DNA of 64,000 nt, from assembly GCA_020055645.1 (NCBI GenBank), contig CM034547.1, positions 38,171,909-38,235,908 on the forward strand, read 5' to 3'. The position numbers were made by a program, and so were the translations under genes. Positions 47,601 to 58,784 of the stretch are shown piece after piece. This DNA comes from Tomocerus qinae. Taxonomy: Eukaryota > Arthropoda > Collembola > Entomobryomorpha > Tomoceridae. The notes beneath the pieces were generated by a model. It ran no database searches. It was not told the origin of the DNA and worked only from the letters and a program-made list of their open reading frames with translations. The first letter of the stretch is position 1; each line of letters starts with the position of its first letter.

Positions 47601-50600
47601 TAATTTGATAATTCATTAAGGGGCTAATTGGAAATGTTTCATAGAAAATAAAGTTTTAAAACCTATATATTTTAGGCAGTCTAATATCTGTACTAAGCTG
47701 TCTAAGCAATTTCAAATATTTACTGTTTTTAGCATTAAGTGCATTTTTACCACTGTGATGGTAAAAAAAGCCTAAAATGTGGTAAATTTTGTACACTGAG
47801 TCTAACATATTTCATTTTTGCTTGATATATTCACATGATACCACGGAAGTATATATTAATAGTAAGAAATCAATAGCATGGTGGGTAATACTTAGTAAGA
47901 TTCGCCGAAAGGGATTTAAGACTCAATGATTGTCATGTTTTTAGAAGTGATGGTAAATATTTTAACTGTAATAAGGATATTGTTTGTTTTACTTATATGC
48001 GTTCCGAATATTTACTATCGTAAATCTGCTTTCACTTTGTACATTTCACCCTCCGGGGATTATGTACTTTAGAGTGAGGTAACCTACACTATACAGATAC
48101 TAATATGTATATAAATGGGCTCCGTATGAATTTTTTAATTTCCTGTCCTCCATAACCTGGTAGTTTAAAACAATTTCAAAACAAGTACTATTTGTTTATC
48201 AAAGACTGAGGTTCAAACTGCACTATCAGGTATAGTAAACATGGTATTAAAGATTTAAATCATTAATTTATATAACTTTTCAGTAAAAGTAATAATATCA
48301 TCCATAATGCAATATATAGACACAAATACAAAATATTATAACTTTCAAACTCAAACTTAATTTTCTATCTATTTCTAATGTACCTAACGATTTCTTCCTC
48401 CAATTTATAATAGATGACGTAGAAAAATTAAGTTTGATTTCAGTCGGTTTTAACCAGACTAAACAACATGATTCTATTATTAGAAAGCATAGAATTTGAA
48501 AAGCAGTAATTTGAAGATTGAGTTAATATATTTCTATAGTTAGAATTGTAGTCGTTTACATGAGTTTTATAAATGAATTGCCGATAGGGAAGACTGCATC
48601 ATAGGAAGCCGAAATAGAGTCCCATAAAAGAGATCAGCATTATTACCATTAACATCGAAAGTGAAGGATTAACTTGAAAATTGGTAGAGCAATAATGAAA
48701 TGCGACAGAAACACTGCAAATACGTAAATGCTCTTCTGACTTTAGCATAATGTCATAATCACCACACTGAGATTGACACCGCCTTGTTTACAGCTCTGTC
48801 TCTACAATCTTTCTAGAGAAAAATTGAAAACCCTCTGTGAAAGGAAAGTGTATTGTAGCCATTGTGCTTGAAATTTTATTGGAGAAAGGACACAGGAAGT
48901 GTGTGTGAAGATGTTGGTGCAAGTCGGAGTTGGGTCGGTTACAATTCTATGACGGAAATGGCGGAGTATACTCAAAGCCAAGTCAAGAGAGGATCCTTCG
49001 GTTAATGGTTTAGAAAATGAAGTTTCGTTTCTCACTACAGTGTGCAGCATAAGAATTCTCGAGAGGGAAAAGAAGGGAAGGCAGAAAGTCAAATCATCCG
49101 GGTAACGAAGTCGAGTCGGTTGACAAGGACAATACTAACTAACTAAGCTATGTGTACGTTACTCTCGAATATCTAGACATACATACAAACATGCACCACA
49201 ACACTAGCACTATCTTTTCCAGTTTGAAAAGGATGAACAAGATCTCGTCAGGGAACCAAATTCAACCCAAACCCATGTCATAAATATTATTTACGAAATT
49301 TTCAAAATATACCGCAATTACCAATACGTTTTAAATTCTACAACGTTACTGGTAATGCAAGAAAAAAAGTATGCGATGGGTTACTGTGAATGATTTATTG
49401 ATTCAAAAACCTTTATCGAACTCTACTATCATAAAATCTACTTTTAATAGAGAATTTTTCCCACAGGAGAACTTTAATGTGTAAGAATAATGAGTTATGA
49501 GAGTTCCTTCTGGATTTTCCTTTTTAGTTATCTAAGTTTCAGAGGGATTTGGATGATTCTATTGGGTAATAATAAGTAATTATATTTCGGCAAGATTCGA
49601 AAACTTTTGGGGCATAATAATACAGTTTTCGATGTTAAACGTTTATATTTCGGTAAAACGGGATTTTATTGTGGGTAAGAAATGGAACCCTGGAAAAATA
49701 GGATTCTTTTCCATAGCTCTGTCTTGGGAGATATCCTGTGCTAAGTTAACTTACTTAGGTTCACACATACAGTACTTCCTGTACAGAATGGAATACAATG
49801 AGAATCAGAGAAAGCACAAAGAGCAATACAATGAAACTGCTTTCGGTTTCACTCAATACAAAACATAGCAATAACCAGAAAATATCTGTTGGAGAGCAAA
49901 GCGAGTTTCCCCTATAACTAAATACGCACTTGGCTAAATGGATCTAGTAGTGGGATGTGGAAGAGCATAAGCAGATAGGTATGTCCTAAACAAAATCAAG
50001 AGTCGAGACGTGAACTGAGCATAGCGGAGATCTAAAGGATTCATTCCGTCCGTTGAAAGAACTTCATAATATTAAGTAGTTTCTCTCTGTTCGCACTTTC
50101 TCTCTCTTTCCCCCAACCATCTCACTTTCACTGCTTTCCCTTTCATTATTCACCATTCTGCTTCTTTATTTATAAGCTTTCTCAATTATGCCATTTAGGT
50201 TAGCCCCAAGTCTTAAACAAAAGACTGTCTAGCTTTACGTGACTCTAATATACCACTGAGCATTTGATTTAGACTCACCGACTTGTATGCGACATGCATA
50301 TTTAGAAGCAGCGCCTGCCTACTTAGATAAGTAGATATTACACTGATATCTGTATGACGATGCCCCAAGAGAGGCTTATTCTTTGTCTGTATGGCGTGGG
50401 CGGGGGGAAGTTGCTACTGCTACAAAGTAGAGAGAGGTACAGGAAACTATAATTAATTCATTAGGAAGGTTTGACACAAGGCTTGTCTTGTACCATTCAA
50501 TCCCAACAATCCAATGCTTACAATTCCAACGCGTAAAGTAAATTTCATTTAATTAGCCTCTGCTATTCCATGTTCTGCCAAGAATCCCTTTTGTTTTCCT

Positions 50601-53600
50601 CTCCTGAGCTATTTTCGTTCGACTGCGGCTTTAAAACACTCTTATCTCCAACATACTACTAATGCTTCACAACATTTAAAGAAAACAATTAAATGTCAAA
50701 CTGTAGAGCGTTACTTTGTGATGAAAGTAATATTTTTTAAGTTTGGCTCGTAAAGGAAATGGAACATTACGGAAAGAATTTAACAAGTACAAAGAAAGAG
50801 CAGTAATAAAAGAAATAATGATGTGAACAGATTTATCGCTTAGCTATTTATCTAATTGTGTTGCAAATACTTACGCAGAGTACACAAAAATCTATGCCAA
50901 GTCAACAATACTTTCTGTCTCTACTTTTAAGTCGGATTTTAATTTGTCTCCACTCTCTTCTAAGAACTGAACCAGAAAAATGCAAACATATATTACTAGT
51001 TGAATCCTAGCACACAAAATGTGCTAGAAAATGTTGCAATCAGTAAAAGCGACTGCGCATTGGCCCGAATTTCACTAATTAATTACAAAATATTACGGAC
51101 ATAGAAACATACAAACATTTATTCAAGAATAATGAAAGAATCCCATGCGCATGCCCCACTTTATGCTTATGTAGAGTAAAGATAGGCATTTTCAAAAATA
51201 GATAAATAGGTGTCTATTTATGTAAATGTAAGTAGAGATGTACTATATTGGATAATAGAAAATACAAATTATAATGTAGGGATACAAGACATTTTTGAAT
51301 AATGCACTAACACATTTACTACATACGCAGTACACTTAAAGTCCTTCGATCTATCGCTCAACCCTTAAACACACATCTATTTACAAAAGTACATTAGTCA
51401 TGTTCGCGCGGACTTGAGATTTCCTTGATAGAGAACGAATCAGAAGCGAGAGATTGGACGCGTACAAGGGAGAAGAAAAAAGAACCAACGGACAGACTTG
51501 CTTTGGAGAGAGACCAGACAGGACGAGATTAATTGTGCTCCAATATTGGATTGATTTTTGGCATTATTGATATTTTTGTAGATTTGATTGATTGAATTAA
51601 TTGTTAATTATTGAACGTGACCTTTATAGATAATAAAAGTCACATTTAGCATTAATTCTGGCTAATTTCTGTTTATTTTGACATGTTAGGCAGAGATAGA
51701 CGATAGCCACCCCCGACATTAAAGTACAGATTTTTTGAGATAGTTATTCAAAGAGAGCTTGCCGGATCTGCAGCTTTCATTGTGGTCCTTCGAGTGCCAA
51801 ATTGGACAGTCCTGTGTTTACAGTCCTAAAGTGATATTTGTGACATTTGAAAATCCAGACTATGGCGGACGGCCCAAGACAAAGTCAAAGATTAAGGGGA
51901 GAAAACGCCCGAGAACCGTCTGAAGACATTAACGCACTGATGCGACGGTTGAAGAAGTCGATGATACAAGAAAACCCAGACCTGGCGATAAGCATCGATG
52001 ACTCCGACGACGATGTGTCAGAATTGAAAAGCCAACCGTCAAGAGTAAAGACTGGGACTTCCGCTGATCGAGTAAGTAGAAAGACATCGAAAAGTTCTGC
52101 TGCCCGTAAGCTGAAAACCGACCTGGAAGAAGCTGAAGCATTAGCCGAATTAGAAAATAATGTTGAAGCCCTTGAACTGAAACATTTGAAGAAAAAATTA
52201 GAACGTGAGAAGCTGATCTCACAGAAACGACTGAAACTGCAACAAGCTGAAATCGATGATGAAGAAAACAGCGACCAAAAATTGAGTGACAACGACGATG
52301 ACGTAAGTGTAGATAGCGAAACGAGAGGGCAGCGGGTAGTTCGCGATTGGTCAGTCAAAGCTGATGCCGATGGAAACCCCTTGGTCGACCCAATGCCAGA
52401 TAGTAGTACGAATCAGTTGGCTCAAGCTATTCTGCAAGCTGTTAAGTCATGTTCAAGTGTGACGAAACCTCAAGAAGACAATTTGAAGAAAATGATGGCT
52501 CGACAATCAGTAAGTAAGGATCTACCGACATTTGATGGAAACCCTTCAGAGTGGCCAAATTTTATTGCCGAGTTTCGAGGATCGACAGAGACATGCGGAT
52601 TCACAAAACAAGAGAATATGGCTCGACTTCGAAAGTGCCTGAAAGGAAAGGCGAGAGAAGCAGTTCTCGCAATGATGGTCATCCCGGACAACCTAGAAGA
52701 AGTTTTGGAAACTCTGGAGACAGGATTTGGTAGGCCTGCCTACATTATCAAAAGTTTGATTGAAAAAGCGAAGCAGACACCTTCCCCGAAAGAAGACAAG
52801 CCTGAAATGATCATCGAATTTTCTAACGCCGTACGAAATTTAATCAGTACGATGGAGACTTTGAAAACGACGGGTCATCTGGATAACCCTCAGCTGATGG
52901 AAGATTTAGTGAATAAGCTGCCGCCTACATCCAGAAAAGAATGGGCAAGACAAGCAGTTATTTTTGAAAATATAAATCTTAAAGACTTTTCAAATTGGTT
53001 GAAAGTTGAAGCGAAAGCAATCAGCCTCATCTCCACACCGACAATCTACTCGGAACCGAAAACTGACAAGAAAGGTAAAAGAAATACCGATCGTGGAGAA
53101 CGTGTATTGACTGTGACTGACAATACGAAATCAGATGCCTCCCATTCCGGAAAACAGTGCTGCTTGTTTTGTCAGAAAAACCATGATGTAAGAAATTGTC
53201 GTGCCTACTTGAAAGAAGATATCGACTCTAAGTGGAAGCTGGTAACAGATAATAAGGTCTGTTTTTTATGCCTTAAGTTTGGACACCATTCACGTAACTG
53301 TAAAGAAGAAGGTTGTGGAACAGACAGATGCCGAGGAAGACATCATAGTTCGTTGCATAATAAAAGACCCGCCCCGGAGGAGACAAAATCGACACCACAG
53401 CAAACAGAGAATCCAAAGGAAACTGAAACTACTGACACATCACATGTGTCACATCATACTACTGTTCTTGAAAAGTCAGTGCTACTGCGAGTTCTGCCTG
53501 TGAAGCTAAGGGGACCTACTGGAACTGTTTCGACATATGCTATGCTGGATGATGCATCGACCTGTACTATGGTTGAATCGCACATAGCTGAAAAAATAGG

Positions 53601-56600
53601 CGCCAGTGGACCTACAGTGCAGTTCAGACGACAATGGACAAATTCTGTGATCGTGAGTGAACCCTCACAGAAAATCGAGTTGTATGTTTCTGGAAAAGAT
53701 ACCGACACCGAATATTTGCTGCAGAATGTGAAAACAGTGAAAAGTTTAGATTTACCGCTGCAGACAGTAAAGATGAGAGACTTGGCCAAGAAGTGGAGTT
53801 ACATGAACCCTGGACTTGCCCCTTCTATGGATTGTGCCAAGCCGACAATTCTCATTGGACAAGATCATGGTGCTTTGATAATTGCAAGAGAAATTGTTAC
53901 CGGAGCGGACGACGGACCATGCCTCAGTAGAACCAAACTTGGATGGTCAGCTCACGGTAATGTGCATAATTTCAAAGGCCGTGTTGACAAGCAATTCACT
54001 ATGCACGTTTTTAAAGATGAGGAGGAGGATTCATTGCATCACCTTGTCAAGGAGTCCTTTAAGACTGAAACCTTTGGAGTTAGAGCTGTAATGAATCTCC
54101 CGAAATCCAAAGAAGAAATTCGATGCAGAGAAATAATGGACAAGACCATTAGCCGAAGTGACAATCGTTGGGAGACAGGTTTATTGTGGAAATCGGACAA
54201 TATCTGTCTACCTGAAAGTAAGTGCAACGCTTTGTCAAGACTCAAGATCATAGAGAAAAAGATGGATCGTGATCCCGAATATTCCAGACAGTACTGTTTG
54301 AAGATTGAAGATTACATTTCGAAAGGATACGTGAAGAAATTACCACGAGAGGAGGCTGCCATTCAAACTGACAAAACTTGGTATTTACCTCATTTCGCCG
54401 TGACTAATCCGAATAAGCCTGGAAAGATCCGCCTCGTATTTGATGCCGCTGCAAGGAGCCGAGGTATAAGTCTTAATGAAAATTTATTCGCAGGCCCTGA
54501 TCAGTTATCGAATCTTGTGGGAGTACTCATGAAATTCAGGCAACGTAAAATAGCCTTCAGCGGTGATATAGCTGATATGTTTCACCGCGTCCTTGTTCGA
54601 CAAGAAGATAGATGTGCCCAGAGATTTCTCTGGAGGGGAAAGGACAGAGAAAAGCCACCAGACACATATGAAATGTGTGTCATGACGTTTGGAGCCACCT
54701 GCAGTCCATGTTTGGCTCAGGAAATCAAGAATAGGAACGCCAGGGAATTTCAAGATACATTTCCTGAAGCAGTAGAAGCGATAGTCAAGCGGCACTACGT
54801 CGACGACTACCTGGACAGCACCGACAATGAATCAGAAGCTGTAAAGAGAATTTCCGAAGTAATTCATGTGCACCAACAAGGAGGATTTCAAATCGTGAAT
54901 TGGACTTGCAGTTCCCGAAAAGTTCTGCTGAAATTACGGGAAAAGTATCCTGAGTTATTCTCCAAGTTGGAATCGGAAGCGAAAGATATGGATAGCGACA
55001 AAGTAGTGCAAATGGAACGAGTTTTGGGTCTACGGTGGAATCCTGACACTGATGAGTTTACGTTCAATTGCAGTTTCCATAAAGTAGATCCAGATGTTGT
55101 GAATGGAACCAGACGTCCGTCGAAAAGAGAAGTTTTGAAACTTGTGATGTCTATTTTCGACCCGCTGGGATTTGTCGCTCATTTCACAGTTAAAGCGAAA
55201 ATCTTGCTACAAGATATTTGGAGATCTGCGATCGGATGGGATGATAATCTCACTGACATGCTGAATGAGAAGTGGATGCGATGGCTGGAGGAATTGCAGA
55301 AAATACGCTTGATGAATATCCCTAGAAGTTACTCTGTTGTTCCTGAAAGTACGAATATCCAGCTGCACATCTTCTGTGACGCCAGCGAGAAAGCCTTTGC
55401 CGCTGCTGCCTACATTCGTGTTGACAATAATACGAATATCGTGACTACCCTGATTACTGCTAGGACAAGGGTGTCACCCTTGAAACCGATGTCAATCCCA
55501 CGACTGGAATTGCAAGCAGCGGTTATGGCTTGCAGATTGGCACAGACTATTAAGGAAGAACATGAAATCAAATTTGAGACTACTACTTACTGGAGTGATT
55601 CCAAGACAGTTCTGTGTTGGTTGCGTTCGGATTCACGCAACTACAAGCCATTTGTGGCTCACAGAATTGGAGAAATTCTGGAGACTTCGGACATTTCAGA
55701 TTGGAGGTGGGTACCGACTTTGGAAAATGTGGCGGACGAGGCCACACGAGATTCCTCTCAGTGTGATTTCGAAGAAAACTGTCGATGGCTTACCGGACCA
55801 TCCTTTCTGAAGCTTCCTAAGGAAGAGTGGCCGAAAGAAAGAGAAAAGATTAAAATTGAGGATTTTGACGACGTGGAAGAGTTGGAGCTGAAACGAGAGC
55901 TGGTTTGCGTGACAATTGAAGCTAGCAGCCGGGCCACTCTTCCAGATATTGAAAAGTTTGCTTCTTATTTGCAATTAATAAGAACGACAGCTTGGGTCAG
56001 CCGATTCGTGAAAAATATTCGACTGGAAAATAATCTGCGGCTCAAATCAGAATTGACTCCTGCTGAATTTTTAGAAGCCGAAATAAAATGGTTCAAGCAA
56101 GTTCAAAGTGAAAGTTTTTCTGGAGACATTGACGCCTTGAAGAAAAGAAATCAGGTGGATAAATCTAGCAGACTTTTCACGCTTTCGCCATTTCTAGATG
56201 ACCAAGGATTATTGCGACTGAAAGGACGAACTCAAAATTCGATTGAGATGACAGTGGAGATGAAGAATCCCATTATTCTTGACTCCAAACATCCATTTAC
56301 TCGCCTTTTAATTCATCACTACCATGTCCGGGCTGGACATATTGGACAAGAAACTGTAGCAAATGAATTACGACGACGTTTTTGGATAATTGATATTCGT
56401 GCAGCTGTGAGAGGAGTTTGGAGCAGATGCCAGAAATGTAAACTGGGAAGAGCTACTCCAAGCCAACCACAGATGGGACAGTTACCTCACTGCCGATTAC
56501 AGAAATATGACAGACCATTTTCAGTGACGGGCCTTGATTATTTTGGGCCCATGGAAATTACGGTGGGCAGAAGACATGAAAAGCGATATGGTGCGCTCTT

Positions 56601-58784
56601 CACTTGTTTGTCTACGAGAGCCGTGCACCTTGAATTGGCTTCGTCGCTGACTACCGACTCTGCCATTATGGCGATTCGCCGATTCATTTCAAGACGTGGA
56701 AATCCGATAGCAATTTATTCGGATAATGGGACTAACTTTCGAGGAGCTGATGCGGAATTGAAGAAAGCTCTTCAAGACTTTGACCAAGAAAAACTCAAGA
56801 GAGAAATGACTACTAGGGGTATCGATTGGCATTTCATACCCCCCGCAGCTCCCCATATGGGGGGAAGCTGGGAAAGATTGGTGCGTTCTGTGAAGACTGC
56901 CCTGAAAATAACATTGAAGGAACAAGCTCCGAAGGAGGAAGTGCTACGGACCGTTCTAACTGAAGCAGAACACTCAGTAAACTGCCGTCCACTGACTCAT
57001 TTGTCGGTTGACCCGAATGACAGTGAATGCTTAACTCCCAATCACTTTTTGATTGGCAGTTCTAGTGGGGTCCGAACACCTGGAGTGTTTACGAATGCGG
57101 ACATGTGCTTGAAAAAGCAGTGGAGAACAGCCCAGCGACTCTCAGACAATTTCTGGAGAAGATGGGTGCAGGAGTACCTTCCGACTTTAATTCGAAGAAC
57201 TAAGTGGCATCAAAATTTAAAGCCAGTGAAGGAAGGAGATCTTGTGGTCATAGTCGACAATAACTTGGAGCGGAACTATTGGCCTAGAGGGAAAATCGTG
57301 AAACTCTATCCTGGAAAAGACGGAATAACTAGAGTTGTAGACGTGAAGACGAAGACAGGAATCTTCAAGCGCCCCGTTGTAAAGTTGTGCGTTTTGGATG
57401 TGGATGCAGATGACGAATCCAAACGAGGGGAAGCGGATGTGCCTTTGCCACCATCCGGAGGGGAAGGATGTTCGCGCGGACTTGAGATTTCCTTGATAGA
57501 GAACGAATCAGAAGCGAGAGATTGGACGCGTACAAGGGAGAAGAAAAAAGAACCAACGGACAGACTTGCTTTGGAGAGAGACCAGACAGGACGAGATTAA
57601 TTGTGCTCCAATATTGGATTGATTTTTGGCATTATTGATATTTTTGTAGATTTGATTGATTGAATTAATTGTTAATTATTGAACGTGACCTTTATAGATA
57701 ATAAAAGTCACATTTAGCATTAATTCTGGCTAATTTCTGTTTATTTTGACATGTTAGGCAGAGATAGACGATAGCCACCCCCGACATTAAAGTACAGATT
57801 TTTTGAGATAGTTATTCAAAGAGAGCTTGCCGGATCTGCAGCTTTCAAGTCATATGAATGTAAGGGGAAATGTAGAATCCAGGAAAAAGCAACATCTGGA
57901 AATTCTTGTGTGCGAAGCTGCCGACTGCTGAATGACTTTTTTGTCCCATTTTCTATTTTTATTGCACCTGCGAACGGTGGTGCGTTACTTTGTGAAATAC
58001 TGGTTTCGGCAACTAGACATATTTTATAGTCAGAGCAGTGTTAAAACTTCTAACATTAAGAATTTAAATAAATTCTGATCATAGTATTATGTTTATAGGG
58101 AAGTGGAACAACTAGACTCTATTATCTGTGTATCTGGTCCAAAGAAACCCAAAGACAAGACAACTTTGCATTGTACTGCGTTGTAAATCTGATAAAGAGA
58201 TCGTTTAATATTTATTACGTATCTACCTTATCTCGTCTACTCTGCACAGTATGCCTACTATATTATACGCAAGTAGTTATTGCATGTAGAGTGCAACTAC
58301 ATTATTGCCTGTGTAAACACAAGCATTGTGGCTCGGAGATAGTATAAAGTTTGTGTGCAGTTTTTTGTTTTCCGACATGGAACGCACTAAAGCACACATG
58401 ATACGAATAGAATCATTTATGTAAGAGGGAAACTCTCTGTTGTCTTTCTAGCTCATCTTTCTTGGCTTTTATGTATATGGTATATATAGAAGTCTGGCAT
58501 TGTCTTGTTCGGAAACATTAAGATTTCTTTGTGGCGAGACACCAGTGCAAAACGCGTCGGTGTTTTAATAGCTAAAATTATTTGTGCGTGAGTTAACTTT
58601 GCTAATTTCCTCTCCTCGGCATTTTCAAGCATTAGATTTCTACGGTTTATTAGAGCAGAGTGTACCTTGTATTCTTGTAGATGTTTTACAATGCATGTAA
58701 AGGCAGCGTCGGATCCTTGCTTGACAGTCAGGTTCGGTAGCGGCACGTCGAACTCGGGACCGTTGAACCGGTTATGAGTCGATC
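26676..58784 (-). CDS. DIP/lachesin-like cell-surface protein with three Ig domains, 5' end missing
   Basis: Seven exons join in phase, in transcript order: 58784-58666, 45869-45684, 45497-45296, 33614-33486, 32656-32540, 27691-27518 and 27301-26676. Ig1 (FTCIVKH ... NDTGSYLCQVN), Ig2 (LKCKATG ... DTGAYLCIANN) and Ig3 (VTIVCSIEA ... FGDYNCTAGN) each keep both Cys and the inter-sheet Trp. LHIKNVQ, LEVVVPADI and ISKRIRVSV are typical of Dpr-interacting proteins and lachesins, which mediate neuronal partner recognition. The last exon is a long hydrophilic, His/Lys/Asn/Ser-rich stalk ending in a hydrophobic tail (LPLVLIPSLLFTFIILPLF) with almost nothing after it, as for a GPI anchor. The signal-peptide exon is beyond 58784 or outside the window. 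Introns reach about 12 kb and hold most of the repeats on this side. Confidence 0.93.
27692..32539. other. Intron inside Ig3 of the DIP-like gene
   Basis: Intron of 4.8 kb, AT-rich. I found no coding exon, transposon with clear ends, or RNA gene. Open frames here (for example 28482-28886) have no recognisable domain. Confidence 0.6.
33615..45295. other. Intron inside Ig2 of the DIP-like gene
   Basis: Intron of 11.7 kb. The only element with clear borders is the foldback at 37295-37587. Purine-rich stretches occur at 37960-38110 (GA-rich on the plus strand). Nothing else is recognised. Confidence 0.6.
37295..37587. repeat. Long foldback element with a 3-nt loop (145-bp arms)
   Basis: Left arm 37295-37439 and right arm 37443-37587 pair over their full length with about six mismatches around a CGA loop. 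The outer ends are T-rich/A-rich next to CGGAAACCGG. No target duplication is obvious. No coding capacity is present. It differs in sequence from the UTP15 foldback, so it is a separate family. Confidence 0.92.
47246..47798. mobile_element. MITE with 8-bp target duplication in the DIP-like intron
   Basis: A 553-bp element flanked by a perfect AGTCTAAC duplication (47238-47245 and 47799-47806). Termini are inverted: CAGTGTACAAAATACC on the left and CAGTGTACAAAATTTACC on the right. Several TTACCAC/GTGGTAA words lie just inside both ends. The 8-bp duplication and CAGTG-type end fit the hAT superfamily. No coding capacity was seen. Confidence 0.88.
50996..51182 (-). mobile_element. Non-autonomous Helitron-like element, copy 2
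   Basis: On the minus strand it begins TCTTTACTCTAC (from 51182) and ends with CTAG (50999-50996). It shares most of its length with 14483-14754, including GGCCAATGCGCAGTCGCT and the CTAGCACA stem. It is 187 bp and lacks the inner palindrome of copy 1; its terminal stem is shorter. Confidence 0.7.
51401..51779 (+). repeat. Left LTR of the BEL/Pao element
   Basis: 379 bp, TG...CA ends, the same as the right LTR in length and, as far as I can read, in sequence. AATAAAAG within it (near 51633) is a likely poly(A) signal. Confidence 0.95.
51783..51794 (+). other. Primer-binding site of the BEL/Pao element
   Basis: Twelve bases, TGGTCCTTCGAG, three bases after the left LTR, complementary to the CCA-ended 3' terminus of animal tRNA-Tyr (CTCGAAGGACCA). 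The match stops after 12 bases. Confidence 0.65.
51847..57600 (+). CDS. BEL/Pao gag-pol polyprotein
   Basis: One frame of 1917 codons. ATG 51862 (MADGPRQSQR) is an alternative start. In order: a charged N-terminus with a coiled coil (residues 85-135), the DUF1759 gag domain (about 220-390), two zinc knuckles (CLFCQKNHDVRNC near 440 and CFLCLKFGHHSRNC near 475), the DUF1758 aspartic protease (YAMLDDAST near 565), reverse transcriptase with YVDD near 983, RNase H (FCDASEKAF near 1176), an integrase zinc-binding part (near 1490) and core (LDYFGPM; YSDNGTNF; GGSWERL), and a DUF5641 C-terminus. Gag and pol in one frame is usual for BEL/Pao. The frame runs into the right LTR. Base composition is richer in GC than the host intron around it. 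Confidence 0.96.
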   Translation: MKIQTMADGPRQSQRLRGENAREPSEDINALMRRLKKSMIQENPDLAISIDDSDDDVSELKSQPSRVKTGTSADRVSRKTSKSSAARKLKTDLEEAEALAELENNVEALELKHLKKKLEREKLISQKRLKLQQAEIDDEENSDQKLSDNDDDVSVDSETRGQRVVRDWSVKADADGNPLVDPMPDSSTNQLAQAILQAVKSCSSVTKPQEDNLKKMMARQSVSKDLPTFDGNPSEWPNFIAEFRGSTETCGFTKQENMARLRKCLKGKAREAVLAMMVIPDNLEEVLETLETGFGRPAYIIKSLIEKAKQTPSPKEDKPEMIIEFSNAVRNLISTMETLKTTGHLDNPQLMEDLVNKLPPTSRKEWARQAVIFENINLKDFSNWLKVEAKAISLISTPTIYSEPKTDKKGKRNTDRGERVLTVTDNTKSDASHSGKQCCLFCQKNHDVRNCRAYLKEDIDSKWKLVTDNKVCFLCLKFGHHSRNCKEEGCGTDRCRGRHHSSLHNKRPAPEETKSTPQQTENPKETETTDTSHVSHHTTVLEKSVLLRVLPVKLRGPTGTVSTYAMLDDASTCTMVESHIAEKIGASGPTVQFRRQWTNSVIVSEPSQKIELYVSGKDTDTEYLLQNVKTVKSLDLPLQTVKMRDLAKKWSYMNPGLAPSMDCAKPTILIGQDHGALIIAREIVTGADDGPCLSRTKLGWSAHGNVHNFKGRVDKQFTMHVFKDEEEDSLHHLVKESFKTETFGVRAVMNLPKSKEEIRCREIMDKTISRSDNRWETGLLWKSDNICLPESKCNALSRLKIIEKKMDRDPEYSRQYCLKIEDYISKGYVKKLPREEAAIQTDKTWYLPHFAVTNPNKPGKIRLVFDAAARSRGISLNENLFAGPDQLSNLVGVLMKFRQRKIAFSGDIADMFHRVLVRQEDRCAQRFLWRGKDREKPPDTYEMCVMTFGATCSPCLAQEIKNRNAREFQDTFPEAVEAIVKRHYVDDYLDSTDNESEAVKRISEVIHVHQQGGFQIVNWTCSSRKVLLKLREKYPELFSKLESEAKDMDSDKVVQMERVLGLRWNPDTDEFTFNCSFHKVDPDVVNGTRRPSKREVLKLVMSIFDPLGFVAHFTVKAKILLQDIWRSAIGWDDNLTDMLNEKWMRWLEELQKIRLMNIPRSYSVVPESTNIQLHIFCDASEKAFAAAAYIRVDNNTNIVTTLITARTRVSPLKPMSIPRLELQAAVMACRLAQTIKEEHEIKFETTTYWSDSKTVLCWLRSDSRNYKPFVAHRIGEILETSDISDWRWVPTLENVADEATRDSSQCDFEENCRWLTGPSFLKLPKEEWPKEREKIKIEDFDDVEELELKRELVCVTIEASSRATLPDIEKFASYLQLIRTTAWVSRFVKNIRLENNLRLKSELTPAEFLEAEIKWFKQVQSESFSGDIDALKKRNQVDKSSRLFTLSPFLDDQGLLRLKGRTQNSIEMTVEMKNPIILDSKHPFTRLLIHHYHVRAGHIGQETVANELRRRFWIIDIRAAVRGVWSRCQKCKLGRATPSQPQMGQLPHCRLQKYDRPFSVTGLDYFGPMEITVGRRHEKRYGALFTCLSTRAVHLELASSLTTDSAIMAIRRFISRRGNPIAIYSDNGTNFRGADAELKKALQDFDQEKLKREMTTRGIDWHFIPPAAPHMGGSWERLVRSVKTALKITLKEQAPKEEVLRTVLTEAEHSVNCRPLTHLSVDPNDSECLTPNHFLIGSSSGVRTPGVFTNADMCLKKQWRTAQRLSDNFWRRWVQEYLPTLIRRTKWHQNLKPVKEGDLVVIVDNNLERNYWPRGKIVKLYPGKDGITRVVDVKTKTGIFKRPVVKLCVLDVDADDESKRGEADVPLPPSGGEGCSRGLEISLIENESEARDWTRTREKKKEPTDRLALERDQTGRD
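57469..57847 (+). repeat. Right LTR of the BEL/Pao element
   Basis: 379 bp, TG...CA ends. Its first 132 bases are also the last codons and stop of the polyprotein frame. AGTCA follows at 57848-57852. Confidence 0.95.

Larger units (their letters stand above)
51401..57847 (+). mobile_element. BEL/Pao LTR retrotransposon, whole-looking and very young
   Basis: A 6447-bp element in the first DIP-like intron, antisense to that gene. The two 379-bp LTRs (51401-51779, 57469-57847) read the same at every base I compared, begin TG and end CA, and are flanked by a 5-bp duplication, AGTCA. The primer-binding site (TGGTCCTTCGAG, 51783) matches the 3' end of tRNA-Tyr. A purine-rich tract precedes the right LTR. 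It has one long gag-pol frame. I see no breaks in it. Identical LTRs mean the insertion is recent. Confidence 0.97.
45870..58665. other. Intron inside Ig1 of the DIP-like gene
   Basis: Intron of 12.8 kb on the minus strand. It holds a MITE (47246-47798), a Helitron-like copy (50996-51182) and a BEL/Pao element (51401-57847). The last makes up half of it, so the intron was about 6.3 kb before that insertion. Confidence 0.85.

Noticed and set aside
53279-53503. Short frames overlapping the BEL/Pao region in other frames
   Set aside because: They are shadows of the gag-pol frame with no family features.
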